Source of the DNA: a virus
DNA length: 27,815 bases
Strand: one strand, 5' to 3'
IMG/VR virus record: IMGVR_UViG_3300025889_000753
Coordinates: 1 to 27,815 of that record
The notes under the pieces were generated by a model that was not told the DNA's origin, did no database searches, and saw only the letters and a list, made by a program, of their open reading frames with translations. Positions 14,993 through 21,855 of the stretch are shown here, piece by piece. The position numbers and the translations under genes are program-made. Each line of letters opens with the position of its first letter. Position 1 is the stretch's first letter.

Positions 14993-15482
14993 TTTGCAAC
15001 TCCATTGATTTGTGAAGAGCGAATTCACCTTGATATTTTTCAGCTGCTTGGCGATAAGCCTCTGCAGCCTCTTCCATAGTTGCGTAAGAACCAATAGGTA
15101 TCTTTCGACCATTGATCCTTATGCGAGCTGACCAAGGCTTGCTTCGACGAGCATCGGCTTTGAACACTACTCCTTTTGGATACTTACCAAAGCCGACCTT
15201 GTTGAACTGGTTCTGTTGGTGGGTCGCCTGTCTAAGGTTCTTAATCTTTGTGTTTCGCTTGTCACCGTCACGATGATCGACTAAGCAGTCTGGCCAATAT
15301 CCGTAATAAAGTGCCCATATTAAATGGGTGATAATGTAAGGTATGCCCTCATAGGAAGTCTTATGACGACCAGCTTCGATTGGACCTAAAACAGCGTTCT
15401 TAGTCCACTTAATCCTAGTCAAAATCCCTGTAACAGGATCGTAACTAAATGCTGTTCTCAGTTCTTCAATAGAGTGCTTCAT
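14976..15482 (-). CDS. HNH homing endonuclease with AP2 DNA-binding domain
   Basis: 168 residues. An HNH core lies at about 85-115 (CLVDHRDGDKRNTKIKNLRQ, then ATHQQNQFN), followed by an AP2/ERF-like domain at about 122-160 (GVVFKADARRSKPWSARI, INGRKIPIGSYATMEEAAEAY). This is one of the commonest homing endonuclease designs in phages. It begins 11 bases after the nuclease stop and its last codons overlap the start of the Sak4-like gene by 17 bases, covering that gene's ribosome site. Base composition is AT-rich compared with neighbours. It seems to be an insertion between two recombination genes. Confidence 0.92.
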   Translation of the reverse strand: MKHSIEELRTAFSYDPVTGILTRIKWTKNAVLGPIEAGRHKTSYEGIPYIITHLIWALYYGYWPDCLVDHRDGDKRNTKIKNLRQATHQQNQFNKVGFGKYPKGVVFKADARRSKPWSARIRINGRKIPIGSYATMEEAAEAYRQAAEKYQGEFALHKSMELQNANIR

Positions 15483-15492
15483 AAAACGTTCC

Positions 15493-16425
15493 TCAGCGCG
15501 GTTCCATGGGGTCCCACCGCTTACCCTTTACGAAGTCACCTTTCAGAAACTGCTCCCGCACACTAGGCGCCTTCGAGCAGATGTGACGGAACTCGCACCC
15601 ACCGTACTGACTGCACGATGACGGGTTCAACGGAAACTCGTTGTTACGAGTTGCCTCACGAGCGCGCTCGATATGATACATGCTGTGGTCATACCACTCG
15701 TTGAGCTGGTCGTCGGTTCGGAATGTGAACCCGCGCTCGAAACGAGTAAAGCCGACAGCGATCTGCGCAGCGTCGATCATCACGCCTTTGATCGGTAAGC
15801 CGAATATAGACTTGCCCGCGAAGGTGTACATGGACATTTGACTGTCCGGGTTGTAGCCGTCGAAGTAGCGCGACGTAATTGTGGACTGCGTAGTCTTTTG
15901 ATCTTGGATATATTCGTGCTTACCGTATTCGACAAGCCGATCGAGGTGGCCACATAAGATAATGCCGTTGTCGGCTTCGAGGCGAAATGAATGCTCGACA
16001 GCGGGCTGGCCGTTAGATAATATGACTGTCTGGCAGGAGTCATCCTCACCGAACTGGTCGATGTACCAGACGATCGTGCGGATTAGATTCTCGCGGGTCT
16101 TGGTGTTGTGGTCGGATTGCCACGGCGAGCCGGTGTCGGAGATAGGTTCGCCGGCTTCATCCAGCTCGAACTCCCACGTCTCCACGAGCGCCTCGCTCAC
16201 GACCTCGATGAGCGCCTCGTCCTGCGACATTCCGTCAGCTGTGTACTTGTAGTAGCTCTCGAGAGCGGTTGCATACCAGCCGCCGAACAGCAGGTGCACG
16301 GACTTGCGCTCCGGCTGCCACCCAAAGATCATTTTGAGCTGGTACTTGCGGAGACAAGTCTCGGCTAGTTTGAGGGAGGTTGAGTCCCAGGCGAATTGTA
16401 CGCCGTCGGCGTCGAAGGATTTCAT
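15493..16425 (-). CDS. RecB/Cas4-type PD-(D/E)XK nuclease with Fe-S cysteines
   Basis: 310 residues from the ATG at 16425, which follows AGGAGTTGCA; the longer frame to 16575 lacks such a site. Nuclease motifs are Glu144 (AVEHSF), Asp162 (CGHLD) and Asp175-x-Lys177 (QDQKTT). One cysteine at 24 (AETCLRKY) and three at 271, 277 and 283 (CSQYGGCEFRHIC) match the 4Fe-4S arrangement of AddB/Cas4-like nucleases. Such proteins act as DNA exonucleases in phage recombination and replication. There is no cas1/cas2 or CRISPR array nearby, so a CRISPR role is not supported. It is followed by the Sak4-like ATPase, separated only by the AP2-HNH gene. Confidence 0.87.
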   Translation of the reverse strand: MKSFDADGVQFAWDSTSLKLAETCLRKYQLKMIFGWQPERKSVHLLFGGWYATALESYYKYTADGMSQDEALIEVVSEALVETWEFELDEAGEPISDTGSPWQSDHNTKTRENLIRTIVWYIDQFGEDDSCQTVILSNGQPAVEHSFRLEADNGIILCGHLDRLVEYGKHEYIQDQKTTQSTITSRYFDGYNPDSQMSMYTFAGKSIFGLPIKGVMIDAAQIAVGFTRFERGFTFRTDDQLNEWYDHSMYHIERAREATRNNEFPLNPSSCSQYGGCEFRHICSKAPSVREQFLKGDFVKGKRWDPMEPR

Positions 16426-16447
16426 GATTGCAACTCCTAAAATAGGA

Positions 16448-16645
16448 CTATATCCTGATATCAAGCTTGTCGGCAAGCGACGCGATCTTCTTTTGCTTCT
16501 CGGTGAGTGGCTTGGTGGAGCCGGCCTTGGCGTTGCCGAGATTGAACTGGTGCCGCGACTTACGAAACGCCTCAATCATTGACGTAATGTCATCGCGAGT
16601 TAGGTCGAGCGGGTTCCTCGCAAATAGCGTGGAAAGGTCTGTCAT
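16448..16645 (-). CDS. Small hypothetical protein
   Basis: 65 residues behind an AGGAGTTGCA start motif. The sequence DLTRDDITSMIEAFRKSRHQFNLG is helical, then a basic linker with KPLTEKQKKIASLADKLDIRI. Its ATG overlaps the upstream stop as ATGA. Small helical proteins with this character occur next to phage nucleases; function unknown. Confidence 0.72.
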   Translation of the reverse strand: MTDLSTLFARNPLDLTRDDITSMIEAFRKSRHQFNLGNAKAGSTKPLTEKQKKIASLADKLDIRI

Positions 16646-16812
16646 TTTTGCAACTCCTCTAACTTCAACAGGTTCTCAAGCGCCTCGCTCTCAGTGGCTC
16701 CAAACGCATAACGTCCTCCACCACGTTGAGCGTAGTATCGAGCTGATGGACCAGGTTCCCAATCAGGTCCGGTCTCTCCTATTTCGATTGTTGTCTCGGT
16801 GGGATTACTCAT
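16642..16812 (-). CDS. 56-residue hypothetical protein, short gene found by eye
   Basis: ATG at 16812 behind GGAG with eight bases spacing; the stop overlaps the next start as ATGA. The product begins acidic and Thr-rich, has a middle RYYAQRGGGRYAFGATE and ends in a Leu/Glu helix. The start overlaps the stop of the preceding gene as well, giving an unbroken chain. Function unknown. Confidence 0.66.
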   Translation of the reverse strand: MSNPTETTIEIGETGPDWEPGPSARYYAQRGGGRYAFGATESEALENLLKLEELQK

Positions 16813-16988
16813 ATCTTAATCTCCACCTTCGCGTCAATGCTCCCGCCGCTGGCCTCGATCTGCTCAATATACCGACGCACCACGCGGCGGATGATCGCAC
16901 CGGCGCCTACGTCGGGATAGAGAAGTTTCAGCTTCTCATAATCACCCTCGAATAAATTGAGCGTGTGCTTTTGCAGGCCCTCATCCAT
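16809..16988 (-). CDS. 59-residue ribbon-helix-helix-like protein, short gene found by eye
   Basis: ATG at 16988, stop TGA overlapping the next ATG. An N-terminal strand (KHTLNLFEGDYEKL) is followed by two helices (LLYPDVGAGAIIRRVVRRYIEQIE), the order of an Arc/MetJ-type ribbon-helix-helix DNA-binding protein. If correct, it would be the only small regulator of this fold that I see in the window. The ribosome site is GGAAA, weak, and the start overlaps the previous gene by eight bases. Confidence 0.66.
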   Translation of the reverse strand: MDEGLQKHTLNLFEGDYEKLKLLYPDVGAGAIIRRVVRRYIEQIEASGGSIDAKVEIKI

Positions 16989-17190
16989 CAGCGTTTCCTT
17001 TATTCACAATCCAGAGGTCCATCCCGTTGATCGGGGAGATAACTAACGACAAGGGTTTGAAGTCCTCACAGTCGCGGCGGATAGCGTAGAGTCGCTGACG
17101 TAAGCGCTCTGCGTCCTCGGTCTGGATGACCGTGCCGCGCTCGGTACGAAGAGCTTCATATAGCAGCTCGGTTAGTTCGAGGTTAGTCAC
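16981..17190 (-). CDS. Small hypothetical protein with GTG start
   Basis: 69 residues. The GTG at 17190 overlaps the end of the HIRAN gene by eight bases, and no good Shine-Dalgarno site precedes it, so it probably depends on coupling. The N-terminus is helical (LELTELLYEALRTERG), the C-terminus strand-rich (LSLVISPINGMDLWIVN). No family recognised. Confidence 0.62.
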   Translation of the reverse strand: MTNLELTELLYEALRTERGTVIQTEDAERLRQRLYAIRRDCEDFKPLSLVISPINGMDLWIVNKGNADG

Positions 17191-17545
17191 GGTTATTCAT
17201 GTCAGAGCCAAGCTGCGCACGAGCATACTCCTGCTCTTCATCGTCATAGTCGGCCGGCATATCATCAAACGAGATTTCAAGAACCGGCTTCAGCGTGTTC
17301 TCGAACGCAATGATTTCGGCGGAGATTTCCGCGCCATCCATCAGGACCGCGAACAGCGCGCTGTTGCTTTCCCGAGGGATGAAGCCGATATGCACGTCGT
17401 TGGAGTAGACGGCGACAGCGGTTCTGTCGTACTCGTTGTTGGGATCGGCGCGGAGTTCCACGCGGTCGCCGATGATAAGATTGCGAACCACTTCCTTAGC
17501 TTCAGGTGGACGGAATGTTGCGCCGACCATTGGGACTGTTAGCAT
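17183..17545 (-). CDS. HIRAN-domain protein
   Basis: 120 residues from the ATG at 17545, preceded by GGAGAAGGA. Residues about 7-75 fit the HIRAN domain: VGATFRPPEA, LIIGDRVELRADPNNEYDRTAVAVYS, VHIGFIPRESNSALF. In eukaryotic HLTF this domain binds 3' single-stranded DNA ends; in bacteria and phages it occurs alone, with a presumed role in recognising damaged or stalled DNA. Here it stands alone, with a short acidic C-terminal tail (DYDDEEQEYARAQL). It lies between the highly structured intergenic region and the recombination block, which fits a DNA-processing accessory role. Confidence 0.85.
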   Translation of the reverse strand: MLTVPMVGATFRPPEAKEVVRNLIIGDRVELRADPNNEYDRTAVAVYSNDVHIGFIPRESNSALFAVLMDGAEISAEIIAFENTLKPVLEISFDDMPADYDDEEQEYARAQLGSDMNNRD

Positions 17546-17565
17546 ATTCCTTCTCCTCAACTTGG

Positions 17566-17599
17566 TCTAGCTCTGACGAGGGGGTGTGTCAGGGCTAGA
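17566..17599. terminator. Twelve-pair hairpin upstream of the HIRAN gene
   Basis: TCTAGCTCTGAC (17566-17577) and GTCAGGGCTAGA (17588-17599) pair over twelve positions, with one G-T pair on the + strand (a C-A mismatch on the - strand), around a ten-base loop. It is the last of three hairpins in the gap 17546-17690. There is no T run, so a Rho-independent terminator is not supported; it may stabilise or divide the transcript. Confidence 0.45.
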
Positions 17600-17615
17600 C
17601 GAAATTGAGGGGAAA

Positions 17616-17656
17616 CCGGGACGGGCGGCGGAGTTGCTGACCGTAACCCGTCCCGG
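17616..17656. terminator. Ten-pair GC-rich inverted repeat
   Basis: CCGGGACGGG (17616-17625) and CCCGTCCCGG (17647-17656) form a perfect ten-pair stem around 21 bases. It is very stable, but without T run on either strand. Together with the neighbouring hairpins it fills the intergenic gap behind the 169-residue gene and could limit read-through from that gene's strong promoter. Confidence 0.5.
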
Positions 17657-17658
17657 CC

Positions 17659-17680
17659 GAGCGCGCTGTCGGACGCGCTC
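17659..17680. terminator. Seven-pair GC hairpin behind the 169-residue gene
   Basis: GAGCGCG and CGCGCTC pair around an eight-base loop, 11 bases past the stop of the gene ending at 17691. A further small stem (CGCTCT with AGAGCG) reaches into that stop region. No T run follows. Confidence 0.42.
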
Positions 17681-17690
17681 TTTACGTCGC

Positions 17691-18200
17691 TTAGAGCGAC
17701 GTACCCTCGAGAGCGTTCGCGAGGCGATCGGCGCGCTTCTTCTTCGCATCGACCTCCTTCTTCGCCGCCTCCAGCACGGAGTCCATCGTAGCGATACGAT
17801 CGACCTCGGCCTCGATCTTCTCGTCCCATTCCTCCTGGGTGAGGCCTTCGGGCGCGACGGTAAGCTTGCGGCCATCCTGCGCAAGGTGGTTCTTGAGCAG
17901 CTCGCGGGCGATCTTTCGGGCCTCACGCTCGTACGGGTCGAGCTTGGCAGCGGCACGAGTGCCAGCCGCAGTGAAGGCATAGGCGGCATCGACCTCGGCG
18001 ACGAGGGCGGCGAGCTGGTCATCGGAGGCACCCTGCTCGATGGCTTCCTTCAGCTTCGCGCGGACGTTGTTGCCGATGTTCTCGCTGCGGGTCTGGTTGA
18101 GCACCCGCGCCTCGATGGCGGTGAGGACGTGGCCCTCTTCATAGGGCTGCGAAATCTCGAAATTGCGGCCCTCGATAGTCTTCGTTTTCGGTTCAGGCAT
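17691..18200 (-). CDS. Conserved-looking phage protein with its own promoter, unknown
   Basis: 169 residues. N-terminal part: NFEISQPYEEGHVLTAIEARVLNQTRSENIGNN, a segment I have met in unknown phage proteins. The rest is helical and highly charged, with a C-terminal coiled-coil-like Lys/Glu region, no catalytic motif and no membrane segment. The ATG follows AGGAG by six bases, within a small hairpin (18199-18219). It has a consensus-like promoter just upstream and structured DNA behind it, unlike any other gene here, which suggests high or separately timed expression. A role as an abundant DNA-associated or virion-associated protein is possible but not shown. Confidence 0.82.
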   Translation of the reverse strand: MPEPKTKTIEGRNFEISQPYEEGHVLTAIEARVLNQTRSENIGNNVRAKLKEAIEQGASDDQLAALVAEVDAAYAFTAAGTRAAAKLDPYEREARKIARELLKNHLAQDGRKLTVAPEGLTQEEWDEKIEAEVDRIATMDSVLEAAKKEVDAKKKRADRLANALEGTSL

Positions 18201-18219
18201 TTCAAACTCCTGTTGAAAT
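18199..18219 (-). promoter_or_regulatory. Start-site hairpin with Shine-Dalgarno in the loop
   Basis: On the transcript, ATTTCAA pairs with TTGAAAT around the seven-base loop CAGGAGT. The loop shows the ribosome site, while the stem takes up the first two bases of the ATG. It may control translation of the 169-residue protein, by temperature, a protein or the ribosome itself. Confidence 0.5.
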
Positions 18220-18238
18220 ATGGCGACGTGCCGGGTCC

Positions 18239-18267
18239 ATCCTACGCGGGTGGCGCGCCGGTGTCAA
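18239..18267 (-). promoter_or_regulatory. Sigma70-type promoter for the 169-residue gene
   Basis: The - strand reads TTGACA, 17 bases, TAGGAT: a perfect -35, optimal spacing and four of six -10 positions. The predicted start lies about 12-15 bases ahead of the leader hairpin. The spacer contains GGCGCGCC. It lies in the 118-base gap between genes, so it is not overlapping coding sequence. Confidence 0.75.
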
Positions 18268-18318
18268 TGGCCGTTTGCAGGGGCGTATGGTTCGGTGCGG
18301 ATCGAACGGGGCCATATC

Positions 18319-18582
18319 CTAGCCTCGCCGCCGGAACGTCTGTTCTCTCACAATCATACCAATTGGGATAGTCATGAGGTTCATCACGGACCGTTCGTCC
18401 TCAGCTTCCTCCGGACCTATTGACATACAAAGGGTGACATGCTTTTCGTCTCGTGCAATCTCAAATCCGAGAGTGCTAACCAAATGAATTGGGATAGTTT
18501 CAGGTAGCTCGTTAAGCCTTGCCCAAGCATGATTGCCAGTGTAGGCGTCGTGCCAGTCGATTAGTTTAAGCGAGTACTTCAT
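18319..18582 (-). CDS. Small hypothetical protein
   Basis: 87 residues behind AGGAGTTGTGCA, a two-base-longer variant of the early start motif. Overlaps the helicase stop by 17 bases. Strand-rich N-terminus with several Trp (LIDWHDAYTGNHAWARL), then PIHLVSTLGFEIARDEKHVTLCMS. No family recognised. It is the last gene of its run before the intergenic promoter region at 18200-18318. Confidence 0.75.
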   Translation of the reverse strand: MKYSLKLIDWHDAYTGNHAWARLNELPETIPIHLVSTLGFEIARDEKHVTLCMSIGPEEAEDERSVMNLMTIPIGMIVREQTFRRRG

Positions 18583-20032
18583 TGCACAACTCCTTTGTCT
18601 CAACGAAATCTTCGGTACGAATATATGTCAGCGTTTCCTTCGCCCGCGTACATATAACGTAGCGCAGGTTCGGCTCCTGATCTTCCTTCCCAACTAGATG
18701 CTGGTCGAGGAAGTAGACGTGATCGAACTCCAGCCCCTTCGCACCATGCCCGGTCATTAGCTTGAGTGGACTGTGCAGCTGCGATAGGTGCTGTGCGTAG
18801 GCCAGCGCGTCACCGAGTGTAGCGCCTTCGCGCGCGAATATCTTCATGCACTCAGCACGGTCTCGCAGACGACCGTGTGCTCGCTCCTTATTCTTTTCCA
18901 TTTCATGCGCGAGCCAGGCCTCGATCTTTTCGAGCACGGTATGCTGAGGGAGATCGTGTCCTCCGAACTTCCGCATCACCTTTGTGAGTGAGGTTACCAC
19001 GTCCTTGCCGTGCAGCTCGCAGGTGCGGCCGTGCTTCAACAGCTTGATCGCGATGTTGAATAGTGGCGCGTTGTTGCGGCAGATGATGACGGCATCCTCG
19101 GGCAGGACCTCACTAGTCCATGAGGAGAGCGTCCGAACCGAACCAGGCCTTGCCCATTCAGGCCAGCGCATCGCTGGTGCGCGCCATCGCACATGCTTCA
19201 CCACTTCGCTTGGACAGCGGAACGAGATCGTTAACGGCAACTCTCGCATGGCGAACTCTTCACGTAGCAGTGCCATGCTTTCTTCGTGCGCCCCTCGGAA
19301 GCCGTAGATGGCTTGACAGGGATCGCCGACGGCTATGAGTCGTCTCGTCCCCACCAGCTTTCTAAGTGTGGCGTGATTGAGCGCAGAGAGGTCCTGCGCC
19401 TCATCAACAAGGACAAGAGGATACCGAGGGAAAGCTCCATGAAATACCGTTGGCATAAGAATTTGATCATTGAAATCGCACTCCCCTTTCAACGCCATCT
19501 GCAGCGACTGCAGTGTTGCGGCGATGACCAGCTCCTGTTCTATCGACGATAGGCGCTGTTCGAGGTGGCCGAAGAACTCCTCGTCGTTCATGAGACGCTT
19601 GGCACGATCGAAGTGGCCGGACGGTATGTAGCCGCAAGACTTACCGAAGTCAACGATGCGAATTAGCTCGGCAAAGTTTTCCCATAACACGTCCTGTTCG
19701 GCACGGCCAGCTGCTCGCACCAACTCGTTAACGATCTCGTATGTCTTGGATGCGTTGATAGCAAGGCGACGTCCGGTCGCGTCCATCCAAGTGCGATGGC
19801 CGAGCGCATTGAGCGTCATAGCCTTCACGTTGGGAGGCATTCGTTCCTGCATCTCGACGGCCATCTTCTTGTTGAAGGCTAGCGCAAGGATTTCGATTGA
19901 AGGTAGCGCGTTGGCGATTAGCTCGAGCGTGCTGGTTTTGGCCGCGCCGGCCAGTGCGGACACGAGGAGGTTGCGGTCGCTGTCGCGAGCGGCCTCCACG
20001 ATGTCGGCCTGTTCGTCGGTTGGCTTATGCAT
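18566..20032 (-). CDS. UvrD/Rep-like superfamily 1 DNA helicase
   Basis: 488 residues from the ATG at 20032 behind AGGAGTTGCA; the longer frame to 20257 would cover the next gene. All SF1 helicase motifs are visible in order: Q-like TDEQ at 5-8, motif I ALAGAAKTST at 26-35 (Ala in place of the usual third Gly), motif II LVDEAQD, motif III AVGDPCQAIYGFRGA, motif IV ISFRCP, motif V GHGAKGLEFDHVY and motif VI YVICTRAKETL. It is shorter than cellular UvrD, lacking large accessory domains, as in other phage helicases. It should unwind DNA with ATP in replication or recombination. Confidence 0.92.
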   Translation of the reverse strand: MHKPTDEQADIVEAARDSDRNLLVSALAGAAKTSTLELIANALPSIEILALAFNKKMAVEMQERMPPNVKAMTLNALGHRTWMDATGRRLAINASKTYEIVNELVRAAGRAEQDVLWENFAELIRIVDFGKSCGYIPSGHFDRAKRLMNDEEFFGHLEQRLSSIEQELVIAATLQSLQMALKGECDFNDQILMPTVFHGAFPRYPLVLVDEAQDLSALNHATLRKLVGTRRLIAVGDPCQAIYGFRGAHEESMALLREEFAMRELPLTISFRCPSEVVKHVRWRAPAMRWPEWARPGSVRTLSSWTSEVLPEDAVIICRNNAPLFNIAIKLLKHGRTCELHGKDVVTSLTKVMRKFGGHDLPQHTVLEKIEAWLAHEMEKNKERAHGRLRDRAECMKIFAREGATLGDALAYAQHLSQLHSPLKLMTGHGAKGLEFDHVYFLDQHLVGKEDQEPNLRYVICTRAKETLTYIRTEDFVETKELCNEVLA

Positions 20033-20045
20033 TGTGCAACTCCTC

Positions 20046-20276
20046 TCAGTCGTATTCATTGTTCCAGATTGCTTCCACAATCTTATCCTCGCCAGCTTTG
20101 TCAAGGATGATGCAGCTGAAGTCATCCATCCGAGTAACGGTAAATGACTCCAGCTCGTCTTGCTCATCCTTGTATTGAGCTGGCATGATACGATAATTGA
20201 TAAGGACTGATACGTCCTCTTCATCAGGCAAGTCGATAGTTGTTTCAAGCTCACCAAGACGGCGCTGGTATGTCAT
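20046..20276 (-). CDS. Small acidic hypothetical protein
   Basis: 76 residues with AAGGAGG seven bases before the ATG, the strongest ribosome site of this run and different from the AGGAGTTGCA sites next to it. Acidic, with pattern TIDLPDEEDVSVLINYRIMPAQ followed by FTVTRMDDFSCIILD, suggesting a small beta-rich fold. Similar acidic proteins occur near phage helicases. Function unknown. Confidence 0.75.
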   Translation of the reverse strand: MTYQRRLGELETTIDLPDEEDVSVLINYRIMPAQYKDEQDELESFTVTRMDDFSCIILDKAGEDKIVEAIWNNEYD

Positions 20277-20278
20277 GG

Positions 20279-20443
20279 CTATACCTCCTTGCAGCGGGTT
20301 TCACGCTCGATACGGCGGGCGCGGTTTAGCTGCATTGTTATAATGAGAACCTTTTTCTTGCACCTGTCGAGGTGACTTTCGACATGAGATAGTGCTACCC
20401 TTGCGGTGGCTAGCTCACCTTCAAGTCGTTCAACTTCCGTCAT
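20279..20443 (-). CDS. 54-residue coiled-coil peptide, short gene found by eye
   Basis: ATG at 20443 behind AGGAGTTGCA; its stop lies between the ribosome site and start of the next gene. The product starts with TEVERLEGELATARVALSHVESHL, a clear heptad, and ends in a very basic segment. The shared start motif and the overlap with the preceding stop make it a likely real gene. Function unknown. Confidence 0.7.
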   Translation of the reverse strand: MTEVERLEGELATARVALSHVESHLDRCKKKVLIITMQLNRARRIERETRCKEV

Positions 20444-20799
20444 TCTGCAACTCCTTCTATCCTACGGCGAACCGCTTCCGCCGCTTCCATCAAGTCATCG
20501 TTCGTCGTTGGCGCGAGGCCGTCGTTCGCTGGCGTGAACGTGCCAGCTGTCTGGCGGATGCCGATGATGACCTCACAACTGCTGGCGTCGAGCCGAGGCA
20601 AGACGAGCACGTCGTATGGGGACATGGCTCGCGGGCCGAGTGTCTCGGCGAATAGCTTGCGAAACTTGTAGGCGCGCTGTCGCCAATGGACTGCCGCGCC
20701 GTGTGACTCGCAGGTGAATGTTCCGCCACCCGCTGCTAGTGCAGCGTCGAGGACGGAGCGTATGTCGGCGTACATGCCGAGCCGGTTGGCCTTAGTCAT
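20440..20799 (-). CDS. Hypothetical protein
   Basis: 119 residues, GGGAG seven bases before the ATG, stop overlapping the next ATG as ATGA. The middle contains CESHGAAVHWRQRAYKFRKLFAE, a basic helical part, then PYDVLVLPRLDASSCEVIIG, a strand pair. A DNA- or RNA-related role is possible from the basic middle. No family recognised. Confidence 0.74.
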   Translation of the reverse strand: MTKANRLGMYADIRSVLDAALAAGGGTFTCESHGAAVHWRQRAYKFRKLFAETLGPRAMSPYDVLVLPRLDASSCEVIIGIRQTAGTFTPANDGLAPTTNDDLMEAAEAVRRRIEGVAE

Positions 20800-20992
20800 T
20801 AATTTCTCCCTGTAAAGCAGACTCTAAATCATCGGCCAATACTCTAAGTTTAGCTATCACACAATCCAAGGACTGTTGATGGCGAGAGCGATTAAACTTC
20901 CACTTACGACTGAATGGATAGATACCATAAGGCAGCTGTATCAGCTTAACTCTTTGAAGACAGTCACGAATTGAGCCTCGTCGAGGTGTCAT
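20792..20992 (-). CDS. Small basic hypothetical protein
   Basis: 66 residues, overlapping genes on both sides (eight and four bases). It is basic in the first half (KWKFNRSRHQQSL) and ends in an acidic helix. Its base composition is more AT-rich than its direct neighbours, so it may have arrived separately. Function unknown. Confidence 0.66.
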   Translation of the reverse strand: MTPRRGSIRDCLQRVKLIQLPYGIYPFSRKWKFNRSRHQQSLDCVIAKLRVLADDLESALQGEIND

Positions 20993-21336
20993 GGCATTAT
21001 CCTCGCTACTGTAAAATCATCGTCCAGCGTCACAACGACAACCCAACCAGCCGGATATACGAGTATCCGTTCCGAGCGCAACCATGCCATAGCGGCTGGC
21101 GCGAGTGGCGGGAGGCCGGGATAGACGAGGTAGTCGTCGCCGGTTAGCGTCCACTTGTTACGCTCATCACCGAGTACCGGGTTCCAGCCCTCGGGGTAAT
21201 TGGTTTGGACCTGTAGCCAGACCGGGTCGGCGCAGTTGGGATCGAGGAGGAGTGGGATGCGGCCTAGGTGCTGCTGCGCCTCGTGACCGTAAGCGGTGTT
21301 GAGGTGCCAGTCGAGGATGGCGAAGGGTTCGGTCAT
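20989..21336 (-). CDS. Hypothetical protein, paralogue of the protein at 22139-22477
   Basis: 115 residues. The C-terminal half, VYPGLPPLAPAAMAWLRSER followed by ILVYPAGWVVVV, matches YPGDSALPPVARAQLRDEEI followed by FIFPYAWVMIL in the other protein, and both have an NTAYxH element earlier (NTAYGH here, NTAYAH there). This points to an old gene duplication. Start overlaps the upstream stop as ATGA. No known function. Confidence 0.76.
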   Translation of the reverse strand: MTEPFAILDWHLNTAYGHEAQQHLGRIPLLLDPNCADPVWLQVQTNYPEGWNPVLGDERNKWTLTGDDYLVYPGLPPLAPAAMAWLRSERILVYPAGWVVVVTLDDDFTVARIMP

Positions 21337-21473
21337 CCAACAGTCCCCTTCATCAGCTTCTTACAGTTCTCGCAGGTCACGTCAGCGGGAACCGTTGTGG
21401 CGTTCTTGAACCGGGCCTGTCCGCAACGGACTTGGCCGAGCCTGATCCAGTGATGGATGCGATGCTCAATCAT
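21333..21473 (-). CDS. 46-residue zinc-ribbon-like peptide, short gene found by eye
   Basis: ATG at 21473 behind GGAG, ATGA overlaps on both sides. The product has one cysteine near residue 17 (QVRCGQ) and a C-x2-C pair near the end (VTCENCKKL). With a His/Arg-rich start it could bind zinc. Likely a small DNA- or protein-binding factor; unknown. Confidence 0.64.
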   Translation of the reverse strand: MIEHRIHHWIRLGQVRCGQARFKNATTVPADVTCENCKKLMKGTVG

Positions 21474-21622
21474 TTCTTATCTCCGAGGCCAGTTACTCTC
21501 TTGCATACAGTGCAGTTAACTTGACTAAGATCGGTCGTGGTTCTTCCGTTTATGTAGTCTTGACTGTTTAAACAGGCCGGGTAAGGAACACCGTTTCGAA
21601 GAAATTGAGCATGGTAAATCAT
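21470..21622 (-). CDS. 50-residue cysteine-pair peptide, short gene found by eye
   Basis: ATG at 21622, with GGAG eight bases upstream and ATGA overlaps on both sides. It contains a cysteine at 17 and C-x2-C at 37-40 (NCTVCKRV). The C-terminal pair is like that of the next gene, so the two may be a local duplication of a zinc-ribbon half. AT-rich compared with its neighbours. Unknown function. Confidence 0.64.
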   Translation of the reverse strand: MIYHAQFLRNGVPYPACLNSQDYINGRTTTDLSQVNCTVCKRVTGLGDKK

Positions 21623-21855
21623 AGCCTAAACTCCAGCTTGCTAACGTCCAACCCTTTAATAGGTTTCACTTCGCGACGGGCCTCATGGTCGCCACGCGAC
21701 GCCATCGTCTGTGCTGATAGCGGACGATAGAGTGCCATCTCAACAGCAACGCGAGCTACGTCAGGCCAGAAGCCTGTTGGGAAACCGCGTGATGTGTCAG
21801 CGTTGGGAGCACCGCGCTTCCAAGCGGCTATAAGATATTCCTCTACAGCGTTCAT
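21619..21855 (-). CDS. Small hypothetical protein
   Basis: 78 residues, ATGA overlaps on both sides. The part NAVEEYLIAAWKRG and FPTGFWPDVARVAVEMAL is helical with aromatic residues; the end is basic. No recognised family. Confidence 0.7.
   Translation of the reverse strand: MNAVEEYLIAAWKRGAPNADTSRGFPTGFWPDVARVAVEMALYRPLSAQTMASRGDHEARREVKPIKGLDVSKLEFRL

Noticed and set aside
15493-16425. CRISPR-linked Cas4
   Set aside because: The Fe-S nuclease has the Cas4-like layout, but no repeats, cas1 or cas2 are present in the window. Phage recombination nucleases have the same layout.
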